A stretch of DNA of 64,000 bases from Diphasiastrum complanatum (Eukaryota > Streptophyta > Lycopodiopsida > Lycopodiales > Lycopodiaceae). The notes under the pieces were generated by a model. It did no database searches and was not told the origin of the DNA. It saw only the letters and a list, made by a program, of their open reading frames with translations. Shown here piece by piece: positions 55,641-64,000 of the stretch. Where the stretch lies: contig CM055104.1 in assembly GCA_029204225.1 (NCBI GenBank), positions 26,821,253 to 26,885,252 of the forward strand, written 5' to 3'. The number at the start of each line of letters is the position of its first letter. Position 1 is the stretch's first letter. The position numbers and the translations under genes were made by a program.

Positions 55641-56480
55641 ATAGTCTTTTGATCCTCATGGAATATAACATCCCTACTCTCAATTGTAGTTGAGGTAGAG
55701 GGAACATAGATTCTGTAAGCTTTCTTGTTGGTTGCATATCCAACCATGATCCCTTTAATAGAATTAGGATCATCTCTTTTCCTTGTTTCCAAGGGCACAC
55801 GAACAAAGCAAGCACAACCAAAAACTCTAAGGTGATCTACCTTACGTTTTTTCTTAACAAGACTTCAAAAGGTGATTTTCCAACAAGTGCATTGTGAGGT
55901 AATCCATTGCACAAATAGTTTGCAAAATTTATAGCTTCTCCCCAATATTCAATAGGCAAAGAAGCTTCAACTCAAATTGCTTTAGCACATTCACATAAAG
56001 ATCTGTTTTTCCTCTCAGCAACTCCATTTTGAGATGGAGAATAAGCACAAGAAAACTCTCTCTTTATTGCTTCACCTTCACAGTATTCATGAAACTTGTT
56101 GGAGATGTATTCACCTCCTCCATCACATCTTAAAGCCTTAACTTTGAAAGAAAACTATTTCTTAACATAAGCTTTGAAGATTAGGAAGTGATAAAAAACC
56201 ATAGCCTTTGAAGAAAGTAGATAAACCAAGTATATCTAGTAAAGTCATCAATAAAAAAAAAAAAAAAAGGTGACAAAACATGTTGCACCACCAATACTTT
56301 TGGAAGATGAAAAATAAACATCCGAGTGTACAAGCTCCAAAGGATGAGTAGTCTTGATAAAAGACTTCTGATATGGCTTTCTATGTGATTTTGCAATAGC
56401 ACAAGCCTCACAAGGCTTGAAATCTTTGGAAAGAGATTTTGGAAGACCAAATTGCCTTCAATTTCTTGACCATAGAAGAC
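55641..56480 (-). pseudogene. copia family A integrase
   Basis: From 56480: the CEACAIAKSHRKP block (about 56390-56420), LVHSDVYFSSSKSIGGATC (first Asp), and FFFIDDFTRYTWFIY with an inserted A/T run of 18 bases at 56250-56267 read as extra Phe. Second Asp block near 56110-56130 (RCDGGGEYIS; DGG kept), Glu block NGVAERKNR near 56010-56030, LRVFGCACFV, then PLETRKRDDPNSIKGIMVGY and ATNKKAYRIY. Broken by stops in the core (about 55975 and 56157). Confidence 0.9.
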
Positions 56481-56485
56481 ATAGA

Positions 56486-56900
56486 TTAAAAGTTAGGATG
56501 CCCCAACCTTCTATGCCACAACTCCTCCTTAGATAACAAAGCAACTTCACAAAAATTTGCATTCTCATAAGAATTCGACTTAAAAATTCCACCACATCTA
56601 GATCCATCAGCTAGGATCTCATCATTTTTCTTGATAAAGCAAGTATTGGAGTTGAACTTTACATCACAACCATTATCAAGCAGCTTTCCCACACTAATCA
56701 AGTTATTTGTAAGATTTGGAATGAAAAGAACATTAGAAAGTGCAAGAACTTTTGAAGAAGCAAGTTTCAATGGAATGTTGCCAATTTCTTCTATAGAACA
56801 CTCATGATCATTTACAGTGTAAATAGATCTCTTAAGTCCTTTGTAAGGTACTCCTTTGAACAACACATATGTGAAGAAGCTCCACTATCTATGTACCAAG
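56486..56900 (-). pseudogene. copia protease and pre-integrase
   Basis: The active site AWYIDSGASSHMCC lies at about 56872-56905, across the frame change from gag. Then IGNIPLKLASSKVLALSNVL, FIPNLTNNLISVGKLL, and the pre-integrase block ELWHRRLGHPNF with both His, ending in a stop at 56486. This part is open for 126 codons. Confidence 0.93.
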
Positions 56901-57844
56901 CTCCTTCTTTCTTGAAGGTGATGAAGAAAAACTGGACACCATAAGTGATCCTTCTCCATCACTTGCAAAGAATCTTCTTCAATCTCTTTGGAGAGATTAG
57001 CTTGCTTGAGTTGGTTTTTCTTCTTAAAGCAATTAGAGGCATAGTGCCCCTTCTTGCCATAGAAGAAACACTTCACTTTCTTCTTCTTGGTCTTTGAAGT
57101 AGAGGGATGAGATGGATCATCCTCTTCACCATCTTTGTCTCGATATTTGGCTTTGTCTTTGTTGAATGCTTGAGAGAACTGGTTCTTACTCCTTCCTTTA
57201 TGCTTGTCTTTGACAAAGAGGGCTTTGTCGCTTCCACCATGCTCGAGTTTGTTCATCCTGGAAAGTTTATAGCTTTTCCTAGATTCTTCATAAATAAGAA
57301 TTCCTTGGAGAGTTTCTAGATTAGGCAACTCCTCCTTAATGGAAAAAGACTGAACAAGATTATCATAGTCATCTTTCAAGCCATTTAAAATGACTTGAAC
57401 TAGCTCATCTTGGTTAATAGTAACACCAACACAGGAAAGCTCTCTATGTAAACTTTTAACTCTCAGAACATAGTTTGATGCACTCTCTTCACTTCTTTGA
57501 AAACTTTGGAGAATCTGATTCCTAAGAGTGAGTATTCTAGAAGTATTCTTTGCATCATAGATGGACTTAAGTGCATCCCAAGCTTCTTTGGCTGTAGTGC
57601 AAGATCCTATCTCTCTCAAAATTTCATTAGATACATTCATCTTAATGAAATGTAGAGCCATTCTAGCTCTCTTCCTATACTTAGGAATTTTAGCCTGTGC
57701 TTGAGGCTCCTCCTCAACACCAAGCATAGTGTCCACAACATCTTGGAGTATCAAAATAGACTCCATTCTCAACTTTCCAATTGAGCAATTAGAAGTATTT
57801 GTTCTTTCATTGGCTTCTAGAAGATATCCTCCCAAAGGTGCCAT
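56885..57844 (-). pseudogene. copia Gag, open for 319 codons
   Basis: Start ATG 57844 (MAPLGGYLLEANERTNTSN). Gag UBN2-type domain: GKLRMESILILQDVVDTML, LHFIKMNVSNEILREIGSC, RILTLRNQILQSFQRSEESA and VQVILNGLKDDYDNLVQ. A Lys/Asp-rich tail and a zinc knuckle, CFFYGKKGHYASNC, in which the second Cys is Tyr (CX2Y), so zinc binding is damaged. Out of frame with protease at its end (LHHLQERRSLVHR is the shifted reading). Clean for most of its length. Confidence 0.93.
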
Positions 57845-58605
57845 CTAGATGAAGAATTCTTAGTTATTGTATTGCAATATGTTTGAGCTTGTTCCAATCA
57901 GACTTAAAGTTGTTGTTTTCTTTCACTATAGGTATTTTCAAGGATGTACTACCTTCCTATGTGAAACACTTGCAACTGTATTTGAGATGGACCTCAAATA
58001 TTCCACAAGACAAGATTATCTAGATCAGACACACAAAGTGAATTGTGACACTTTGGCAAGTTTGAATCCTACTTTGGCATGTGTGAAATGCTTAAAAAAA
58101 AAAACACTATTGACACTCAGAAGGCTCAAAGTTTGTTCAATTACTTCAAACTTAGTCTTGGTCTTCAGTTTCTTGTGTAGGATGTTCAAAACAATGGATT
58201 CAGAACAAATAGCAAGGTTGAATCAAATCAAAATGTTGTCACTCGGATTTTGGACCTATCCCTATCCTCTTTAAGAGCTTATAACTCTTAATAGACACAT
58301 CAAATTGATTTGGTTTTAATTTCTATGAAAAGTATAGATCATAAGCTTTTCATCAAGCTATAACACTACTATCTTTGGATCTACAAGCAAGGAGATAGAA
58401 GGGACTGAAAATCTCTGATTTTCACACGTGCAGAATTCCAGAATTCCATACTACCACTTTTCAAATCTGAAAATTCAGTTCCCATCCGATTTGATCCAAA
58501 TACACTTCAGAGAAAAGTGAAAAAAAATGCAAAACTGCTTTTTTGCTTGAATTAGCTCTCAATTTCTTGTACAATCAGAGATGTTAGCATGCAAAGCTCA
58601 ATTTG
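57845..58605 (-). other. untranslated leader of the 55-59.4 kb copia
   Basis: About 760 bp between PBS and gag ATG, longer than the about 590 bp of the other family members. Holds a CACACGTGC motif at about 58431. Open stretches on the plus strand here are not coding by position. Confidence 0.7.
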
Positions 58606-58617
58606 GCTCTGATACCA
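58606..58617 (-). other. primer binding site (initiator Met tRNA)
   Basis: Minus strand TGGTATCAGAGC right after the LTR end TTTTGTCA. Confidence 0.95.
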
Positions 58618-59408
58618 TGACAAAATTTCCAGAATTCACATGTGTGGGAATGTCCACAAGTATGATGGATCTAATTAACCTTTATGATTAGCACAATAAC
58701 CTGATTCTAGATTGATTAACAATATCTAGTGTAGAAGATATGGCTTAATTACAATTTAGCATGCTAAGCAACAGAATATGATAGTAATGAATCATAAATG
58801 AGCAAAAGTACATGATATCAGTGTATCAACACTAGTCTCAACATGAGTTAGAGAGAGAAAGATAGAGAGATAACAAGCAAAAAATGTGTGGATCCAAAAT
58901 GGCATGAAATAGTTACAAAGCTTTGGTTCTTCATCAAAAAATATGAGGAGAGCTACACATATTTATGGAGTTTAAGGTAGCTCGAGGTAGAACTACATCC
59001 ATCTATCATTAAATGACATCTAAAGTGACAACTAGAGTCTATGTGACATCTGTCACTTCTCATGCATAAATATCTACCAACCTTTTCCAAGTGTCCTAGT
59101 TCTAACTAGATATCTACAAATCATCATGCATGTGTCCATTACACTTTGTGCATGCCTTGCATGTCACTATGGATCACTTACAATTAATGCATGTGAATTG
59201 CCACGAGTTTCTACAAGCATAATTTTGCTAATTCTATGTCTACAAACTATATGCAAGTTGTACTCATCATTCTAGATATGACATATCCATGTAGCTTGAG
59301 TTCTATCTAGGCCATACTTGGCATTTTGCATTTATGAACAACATACTTGCATGGTACAATATTTGTAGCAAGCCTAAAGTCAAGATGGATTATTTTTCCA
59401 TTTCAACA
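58618..59408 (-). repeat. 5' LTR of the 55-59.4 kb copia
   Basis: Minus strand TGTTGAAATGG (59408) to GAAATTTTGTCA (58618), about 790 bp. CACATGTGTGGG near 58637. The 3' end is fixed by the PBS; the 5' end is inferred from the TGTTG start and is less certain because no second LTR is present. Confidence 0.75.
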
Positions 59409-60650
59409 TTCTTCTCCCTGCCGAGAATGCTCCGCTATCTAAAAAAGGAACAGTGAAATGATCCATAGTTTGTCCACTTGATATTATCGCTCACAGAATC
59501 AACCAAAATAAAAACTATGATTTGTGGGTTGACGAAAGTTTGTATCTATTGGATCTGACGTCAATGCAATATCCACAATTTCAATCCATCACACAACTCA
59601 TAATGTTTTTGTGTGAAGGACAAAACAGTTTACTTGGTTACTATGAAAGATTGAGGATTTATGGTGTTGCAAACTCGGTTCAAAAAATCCAAAGCTTAGA
59701 ATGTATGTTGAATGGTTTGCTTGCTGACTATAGAGAAAAAGAGACTGCATTATTACAACAACAAAAAGATCATACATGTTTGCATAATACTATGTTAAAA
59801 TTAAATGAAAGTAATGATCAACTGCAAGAAGTTGTTCAAACATTACGTATATCAAATGATCAGTTAAGAGGATATTCTCGCATACTAAATAAGAATTCAA
59901 AAAGAAATAACTGAAATTATTTTTGTTTTGTGGGCATGACATTTATTATGTAAAGTTTTGGGTTTGTTCATTTTCATCATCCTTTGCAGATCGGCATTAG
60001 TTGCAAATGAGCATGTGAAGGACAATGACATGATTGAAAAATTATTGAGTTCGGTATAAAATCTTTACTAGACAATAATCGATATTCTCAAATCAAGTCC
60101 AAGGTCATTAAGGCCTTGATCAGCGAGGTCGATAAGGTTATCGACCGAACGTTAATTCAGGATGTGAAATGTAGTATACATGAATCCCTCTCCAAAGTAT
60201 TTGCATGTTAGAAAATTTCTCATTCCTTGCTCTTTTCGTATTAAATTGGAGAGAGATGTATTGAACAAGGGTATGTAGAATGTCATTGGAATCTTTTTCA
60301 CATCAATGACATTTATAATTCAAAATCTGGCAATTTGTCATATGATTCTACCAAAAACTTGTTAAATTTGGATTTGATTCATTTATTGAGATTTATAGTG
60401 AAATTCTATAATATTACAAATGTTAGTACGAGCAAACTTATACTGGTCATCAAGTTAGATGAATTGGAAGTTAGAAAAGGACAAAAGCTGGAAAGAGTTA
60501 GTATCACACTCATGAATGGAGCATTGAACAATGCAACAAACTTTAGGGATCTCAACTTCAGTGTGCAATCAAAAAATAACATATGGTGGCTAGCATGTTT
60601 TTAGGTTCATATGCTATTTCTTTTGGTAACATTAATTGTTTTGTATATAT
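59409..60650 (+). other. coding-like, non-transposon stretch of unknown origin
   Basis: Two plus-strand open segments stand out. 59462-59914 (about 150 codons after a stop; no ATG near the start, so perhaps an exon) contains RINQNKNYDLWVDESLYLLD and a C-terminal coiled coil (NGLLADYREKETALLQQQKD, LKLNESNDQLQEVVQTLRIS). 60089-60210 reads KSKVIKALISEVDKVIDRTL, and 60260-60604 reads CHWNLFHINDIYNSKSGNLS with KLILVIKLDELEVRKGQKLE. No retroelement motif. It may be exons of an unannotated gene or an unknown element; splice sites cannot be fixed by eye. Confidence 0.35.
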
Positions 60651-60961
60651 AAGAACTTTGTAATGGGCATTTCCTATCCTACCCTCAACCCTAGATCCAA
60701 GCACACAAGCATCAAGGAGATAAAGCTAGATGTCTCATGGAGGTTCGTTTCACTCTTCTCTCTCCCTTTCTCTATCACAAAAAGCATAAGAACATTCAAT
60801 CTCAATAAGCATCAAATCCAACAAATAGCAAACACAAAGAAAGCATGAGAGTTAGAGGAGGGAGATGAAGTGCAAAGACATTCTTTATCCATTTCATAAG
60901 AGGGCCAACTTGCTTGTACTGAAATGAAGAGAACATGTAAAAATGATTCGAGATTACCACC
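60651..60961. other. flank before family B 5' LTR
   Basis: No gene seen. It ends AGATTACCACC directly before TGTCAG. No PPT is present, which fits a true 5' LTR boundary and not an internal junction. Confidence 0.5.
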
Positions 60962-61737
60962 TGTCAGAAATGGTGATCTCTTGCAACTTTGCCGCAACAC
61001 GAACACGAAACGAAGGTCGAACGGAGAACAATTTGCGAAAGTCAACATCCCTTGACTCGAAGGACGAGTCATTCGCGAATCGTGAATCGTAAACATACTT
61101 CCAGGACCACAACAACTGCAAAGCGACGCAAAACAAATAGATACGAAAGAAACGAAAAGAACGAAAGAAACAAAGGGGAATCCTTCGCACTGCCAGCTGA
61201 CAGCTCAATGGGCTTGGAGTTCTAGACTTCACGCCCAACTGAAATGGGTAGCAACGATGGAGATTAACTGATTAGTTGATTAGTGTTAACTACTCTTGTA
61301 ATTCTCTATTTATCTATCTTGTAAACTCCACGCAGTGGAAATAAGAACTACCTTTTCTGGATCAAATAGACAGACATAATTTCTGTAAGAGACAGAGAGA
61401 GACGTAGCGAGTAGAGCAGAAAAGAAAAATAATAGAAACGAAAGAGCTGTGCATGAAAGTCTGCCAACGAGCAGAACACAACGAAAGAGCATAGCGTTAG
61501 GCCACCAACGAGCGAGACACTCATGATCTCGCTCCAAAATCAAACTGATAATATACAGTTGCTCTATTTTTGTGCATCTCCTTGTCTTGTGCCATCTATC
61601 TTTATTGCTAGAATAGAATGTGTTCTGTAATGTACAGTCACGTGTCTAGGTTTCTGTGAAGCTTTTGCGCAAAGGAAAATTCAAAGACACAAAATCGTTT
61701 GTGACAATGGAAACAAAAAAAAAACTATTTTGCGACA
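60962..61737 (+). repeat. 5' LTR of family B copia, complete
   Basis: TGTCAGAAATGG...TTTTGCGACA, 776 bp, followed at once by the PBS. This is the only uninterrupted family B LTR here and serves as reference for the copies at 30.7-33.6 and 37.75-38.09 kb. Contains an A10 run near 61714 and TAACTACTCTTGTAATTC near 61287. Confidence 0.93.
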
Positions 61738-61749
61738 TGGTATCAGAGC
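61738..61749 (+). other. primer binding site (initiator Met tRNA)
   Basis: TGGTATCAGAGC with extended context TGGTATCAGAGCCCACAGG, directly after the LTR. Confidence 0.95.
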
Positions 61750-61802
61750 CCACAGGTTATCACTATTGATATTTAAGAAGTGATTTTCTAGACAACACAA
61801 TA

Positions 61803-62062
61803 TGGCTATAACAATCTAGACAAGAGTAGCAATCAATCTTGATGGCGCAAATTACAGGATATGGAAATTCAAAATCAAAACGCTTCTGAAGGGCCAAGCC
61901 ATCTGCATCTGGTCGGTGACCGAACTCTCTGAGGTGCAGCCTCTTGAGGGAGACCCGAGGAGAGTTGAATGGATCAGAAAAGATGAGCATGCAATGGCGA
62001 TCATTGTTTCGTCCATAAATGAATATCTACTCATGCAGATTAAAGACTGTGAAAGCAGCCAT
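61803..62062 (+). pseudogene. family B gag N-terminus
   Basis: The probable start, ATG 61803 (MAITI), is followed by a TAG; then VAINLDGANYRIWKFKIKTL, CIWSVTELSEVQPLEGDP, and RRVEWIRKDEHAMAIIVSSI to QIKDCESSH, an open copia Gag N-terminal domain. At about 62063 it changes to a family C LTR start (TGTTGGATTTG), so the rest of the element is gone. Confidence 0.88.
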
Positions 62063-62538
62063 GTGTTGGATTTGTTTCCTCTACTCCCTCCCAAATCCCA
62101 TCTTTAATCTGCCTCCATTCATGCTGCATAATTACTCACGTTGTTGCACAGTTTGCATATTAACATGCAAAATCTCACATGTGATGAAAGGACGAAAAGC
62201 AAAGGCTGACGTCACACCCTCTTCGCGCTCACCCCATGCAGCTGTGCTAATAGACTGGACAACGATTGTAGCCACCCACGATCTCTTACAGACAACACAT
62301 CCACCCTGTACTTTATTAATCTGCACACTTGTAACATTATGTATATATACATAAGAGAGAGATCAGAGAGAATGATTAAGAGGTTGAATGCTGGACGATT
62401 GAGTCCTGACAAAAAAGATGAGAAGAGGAGAGTATATGTAAATTAGCATCAGAAGCTTATCGGCGAGACAAACGAAGTAGATGCCTCATGCATTGATTCT
62501 TTATTGTCAGCAATAAGGTTTTATTCCTTTACAGATTG
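62063..62538 (+). repeat. family C LTR, 3' truncated
   Basis: Matches 3007-3625 with deletions: TCTGCCTCCATTCATG, GCCACCCACGATCTC, GACAACACATCCACC, TTATGTATATATAC and TTTATTCCTTTACAGATTG. It ends abruptly at 62538, where gypsy gag begins. It is either a truncated solo LTR or the 5' end of an insertion whose remainder is lost. Confidence 0.82.
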
Positions 62539-63230
62539 AAATGGACACTGCTTCAATAAATGTCCATTGAGACCTGGAACCAGTGCACCACTAAACTTCA
62601 TTGCAATACAACAACCAGTAGTTCCAGCAGGGATGCACAAGGAGGGCAACATTTACATGCTCCTGTGTTAGCCATTACGTGAGCATAAAAGAGGAAGGAA
62701 GTGGCTCCCTCACCAGCACCACTGGTAACTGATGATCAGCCCTGAACTTCAGCACCATATCCGAATGTGAGGGAAGAGGGAAGGTAGTACCAGAAAATAC
62801 GACACTAGGTACAGAGAGCTCAAGCGGAGGAAAAAGAGCAAGAAAAGGACAATCTTACGGAACCTCCAGCTGATGGCGAATGGGAACCCCAAACGGGCTC
62901 ACCATTGCGCACTGATCATAATGATCGGTTGCATTGTCATGAACCATCTTTTCACATGGTGGAGCCCAAGGAACCATGCACTGAAAGGCTCACAATCTTA
63001 CTGGCGAGCCACGTTAGTTTACCTCTCGAGGAATTATTGCGGATTGCGACACAAGCTAAAAGCCTTTTGGCTGAATGGGCCAAAACGGACGAGGAGCCAG
63101 TAGCGCCTGAGCCCATATATTGTACGGGTTATAAAAAAAGAAGTAACGTCCTCCATATCGGGGCAGCATGGGAAAGTGAGGAACACAAAATCACCCTGCC
63201 AATCAAACACAAGAGATACGAGGACGAGGC
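62539..63230 (+). pseudogene. Tat-like gypsy gag C-terminus, second copy
   Basis: Matches 16790-17470. It begins at the last zinc-knuckle-like motif (GHCFNKC), then PGTSAPLNFIAIQQPVVPAG, a frame-broken Pro/Ala-rich linker, and the protease lead-in with EEPVAPEPIYCTGYKKR. Stops near 62668 and 62744. The 5' part of gag is cut by the family C LTR. Confidence 0.82.
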
Positions 63231-64000
63231 AACCGTAGTAGATGAAGGATCAGGTGTCAATTTGATCTCCACTACTCTATATGAAAAGTGGGGTCTACAA
63301 GGGTTGAAGCCAGCAAGATTTGCCATCAAGCTAGCAGATCAATCTTGTGTAAAACCAAAGGGTGTAGTTGTCGATATCCCTGTAAAAATAGCAGGCATGC
63401 AGTTTGTGATCACTTTTGTAGTTATGGATATACCTGAATCTCCAACTGCATATTGTGTTTTACTAGGAAGACCATGGGTGAGGATTGTGCAAGTAGTACA
63501 CAGCTGGGGTATGGAAAAACTCACCTTTGAGAACAGAGTGCAGGTTGTAAAGTTTGATCCAACCACATGGGCGGTGACACCTATTGCACCCAAAGTTGAT
63601 GATGGATCATCCACGACAGATCACATGATTGATCGCCCAAGGCCAGCCAAGGGTGCTCACTATGATTCAGAGATGGATGTCATGAGGTGGACAGATGCAT
63701 TAGCAACTATTGACTGCCGGGAATGTCAATATGAATCAGATCCTGAACCTAGCACATCTTCACCCAAATGTTACACTATGGACACACCAATCACATTTGG
63801 GGTGAATATCATAAACTTAGCATGGTTGTTAGTGAAACCTATTGAAAACCCAGTGGACGATGATTTAGTTCCTTGGCAACATGCTCTAACTTATAATAAG
63901 GAGACTGAAGTGACTGATGAGCAGGTCCTACAACACATGGACCTAGATCTTTACGGAATCAAGAAAGTACCAGCTCAACCATCGCAAAAGTCCGCTATGG
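63231..64000 (+). pseudogene. Tat-like gypsy protease region, second copy (runs off window)
   Basis: In frame from about 63200 to the window end with no stop seen. DEATVVDEGSGVNLISTTLY: the catalytic Asp is in DEGSG, where the first copy has DGGSG. KWGLQGLKPARFAIKLADQS, ITFVVMDIPESP, CVLLGRPWVRIVQVVHSWG, then the spacer KLTFENRVQVVKFDPTTW and RPRPAKGAHYDSEMDVMRW toward RT. Better preserved than the 17 kb copy (no frameshift at the active site), so the missing RT may lie just beyond the window. Confidence 0.88.

Larger units (their letters stand above)
55006..59408 (-). mobile_element. Ty1/copia family A element, 3' truncated in RT
   Basis: Minus-strand order from 59408: LTR (58618-59408), PBS, leader, gag, protease, integrase, RT up to [13 protein letters not shown] at about 55015, where it joins family Y pre-integrase. 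RT palm, RNase H and 3' LTR are missing. Several frameshifts and stops, but the gag frame is long and clean. Confidence 0.92.

Noticed and set aside
57867-58274. 135-codon plus-strand frame
   Set aside because: Lies in the untranslated leader of the minus-strand copia between PBS and gag; no motifs.
60812-61238. 94-codon minus-strand frames
   Set aside because: Antisense to the family B LTR; the same short frames appear opposite each LTR copy (for example 30625-30837, 31577-31825, 32464-32712).

Overview
This window looks like heterochromatic nuclear DNA of a land plant with a large, transposon-rich genome. It is AT-rich. Almost everything recognisable is LTR retrotransposon: Ty1/copia elements primed from initiator-Met tRNA (TGGTATCAGAGC), Ty3/gypsy elements (one chromovirus and one Tat/Ogre-like lineage), solo or truncated LTRs, and simple repeats. 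I found no convincing host gene, tRNA, rRNA or CRISPR array. The species cannot be named from the sequence.

Layout. 1-3.96 kb: decayed copia (family C) with its 3' LTR. 4.18-4.61 kb: gypsy-type LTR plus PBS, then 3 kb without recognisable genes. 7.6-8.5 kb: LTR with a minisatellite, running into a 71-bp tandem array that carries the PBS motif. 8.54-10.17 kb: chromovirus integrase-chromodomain (-) whose LTR forms a palindrome with a second LTR. 10.2-18.3 kb: Tat-like gypsy gag/protease (+), split by a copia element (12.44-16.65). 18.3-20 kb: copia pol (-). 20-23 kb: AT-rich, non-coding. 23.2-26.0 kb: an unknown module and a large unknown ORF ('ORF1'), then copia RT/RNase H and LTR. 27.6-33.6 kb: family B copia (+) ending in a tandem RNase H tail/LTR array. 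34.2-38.1 kb: copia integrase piece and an inverted family B copy. 38.1-41.6 kb: gypsy integrase scrap and the best-preserved copia pol. 42.3-46.9 and 52.8-53.2 kb: Tat-like gypsy (-) integrase, LTR and ORF1, split by a complete-LTR copia (46.865-52.795) whose pol is replaced by unknown sequence. 53.2-59.4 kb: patchwork of minus-strand copia copies. 59.4-60.96 kb: coding-like, not recognisably transposon. 60.96-64 kb: family B 5' end, family C LTR, and a second copy of the Tat-like gag/protease.

How the parts fit. No element is autonomous as it stands; all carry stops, frameshifts or deletions. Two nested insertions are visible: copia into gypsy gag, and copia into gypsy integrase (the latter with a 5-bp target duplication differing at one base). 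Most other joins are abrupt, inside genes and without target duplications, which suggests repeated illegitimate or ectopic recombination.

The two items most likely to be undescribed are (a) ORF1, a >600-residue coiled-coil protein just downstream of a Tat-like LTR, seen twice plus a fragment, and (b) the tandemly duplicated unknown module occupying the pol position of the 46.9-52.8 kb copia, also present at 23.2 kb.
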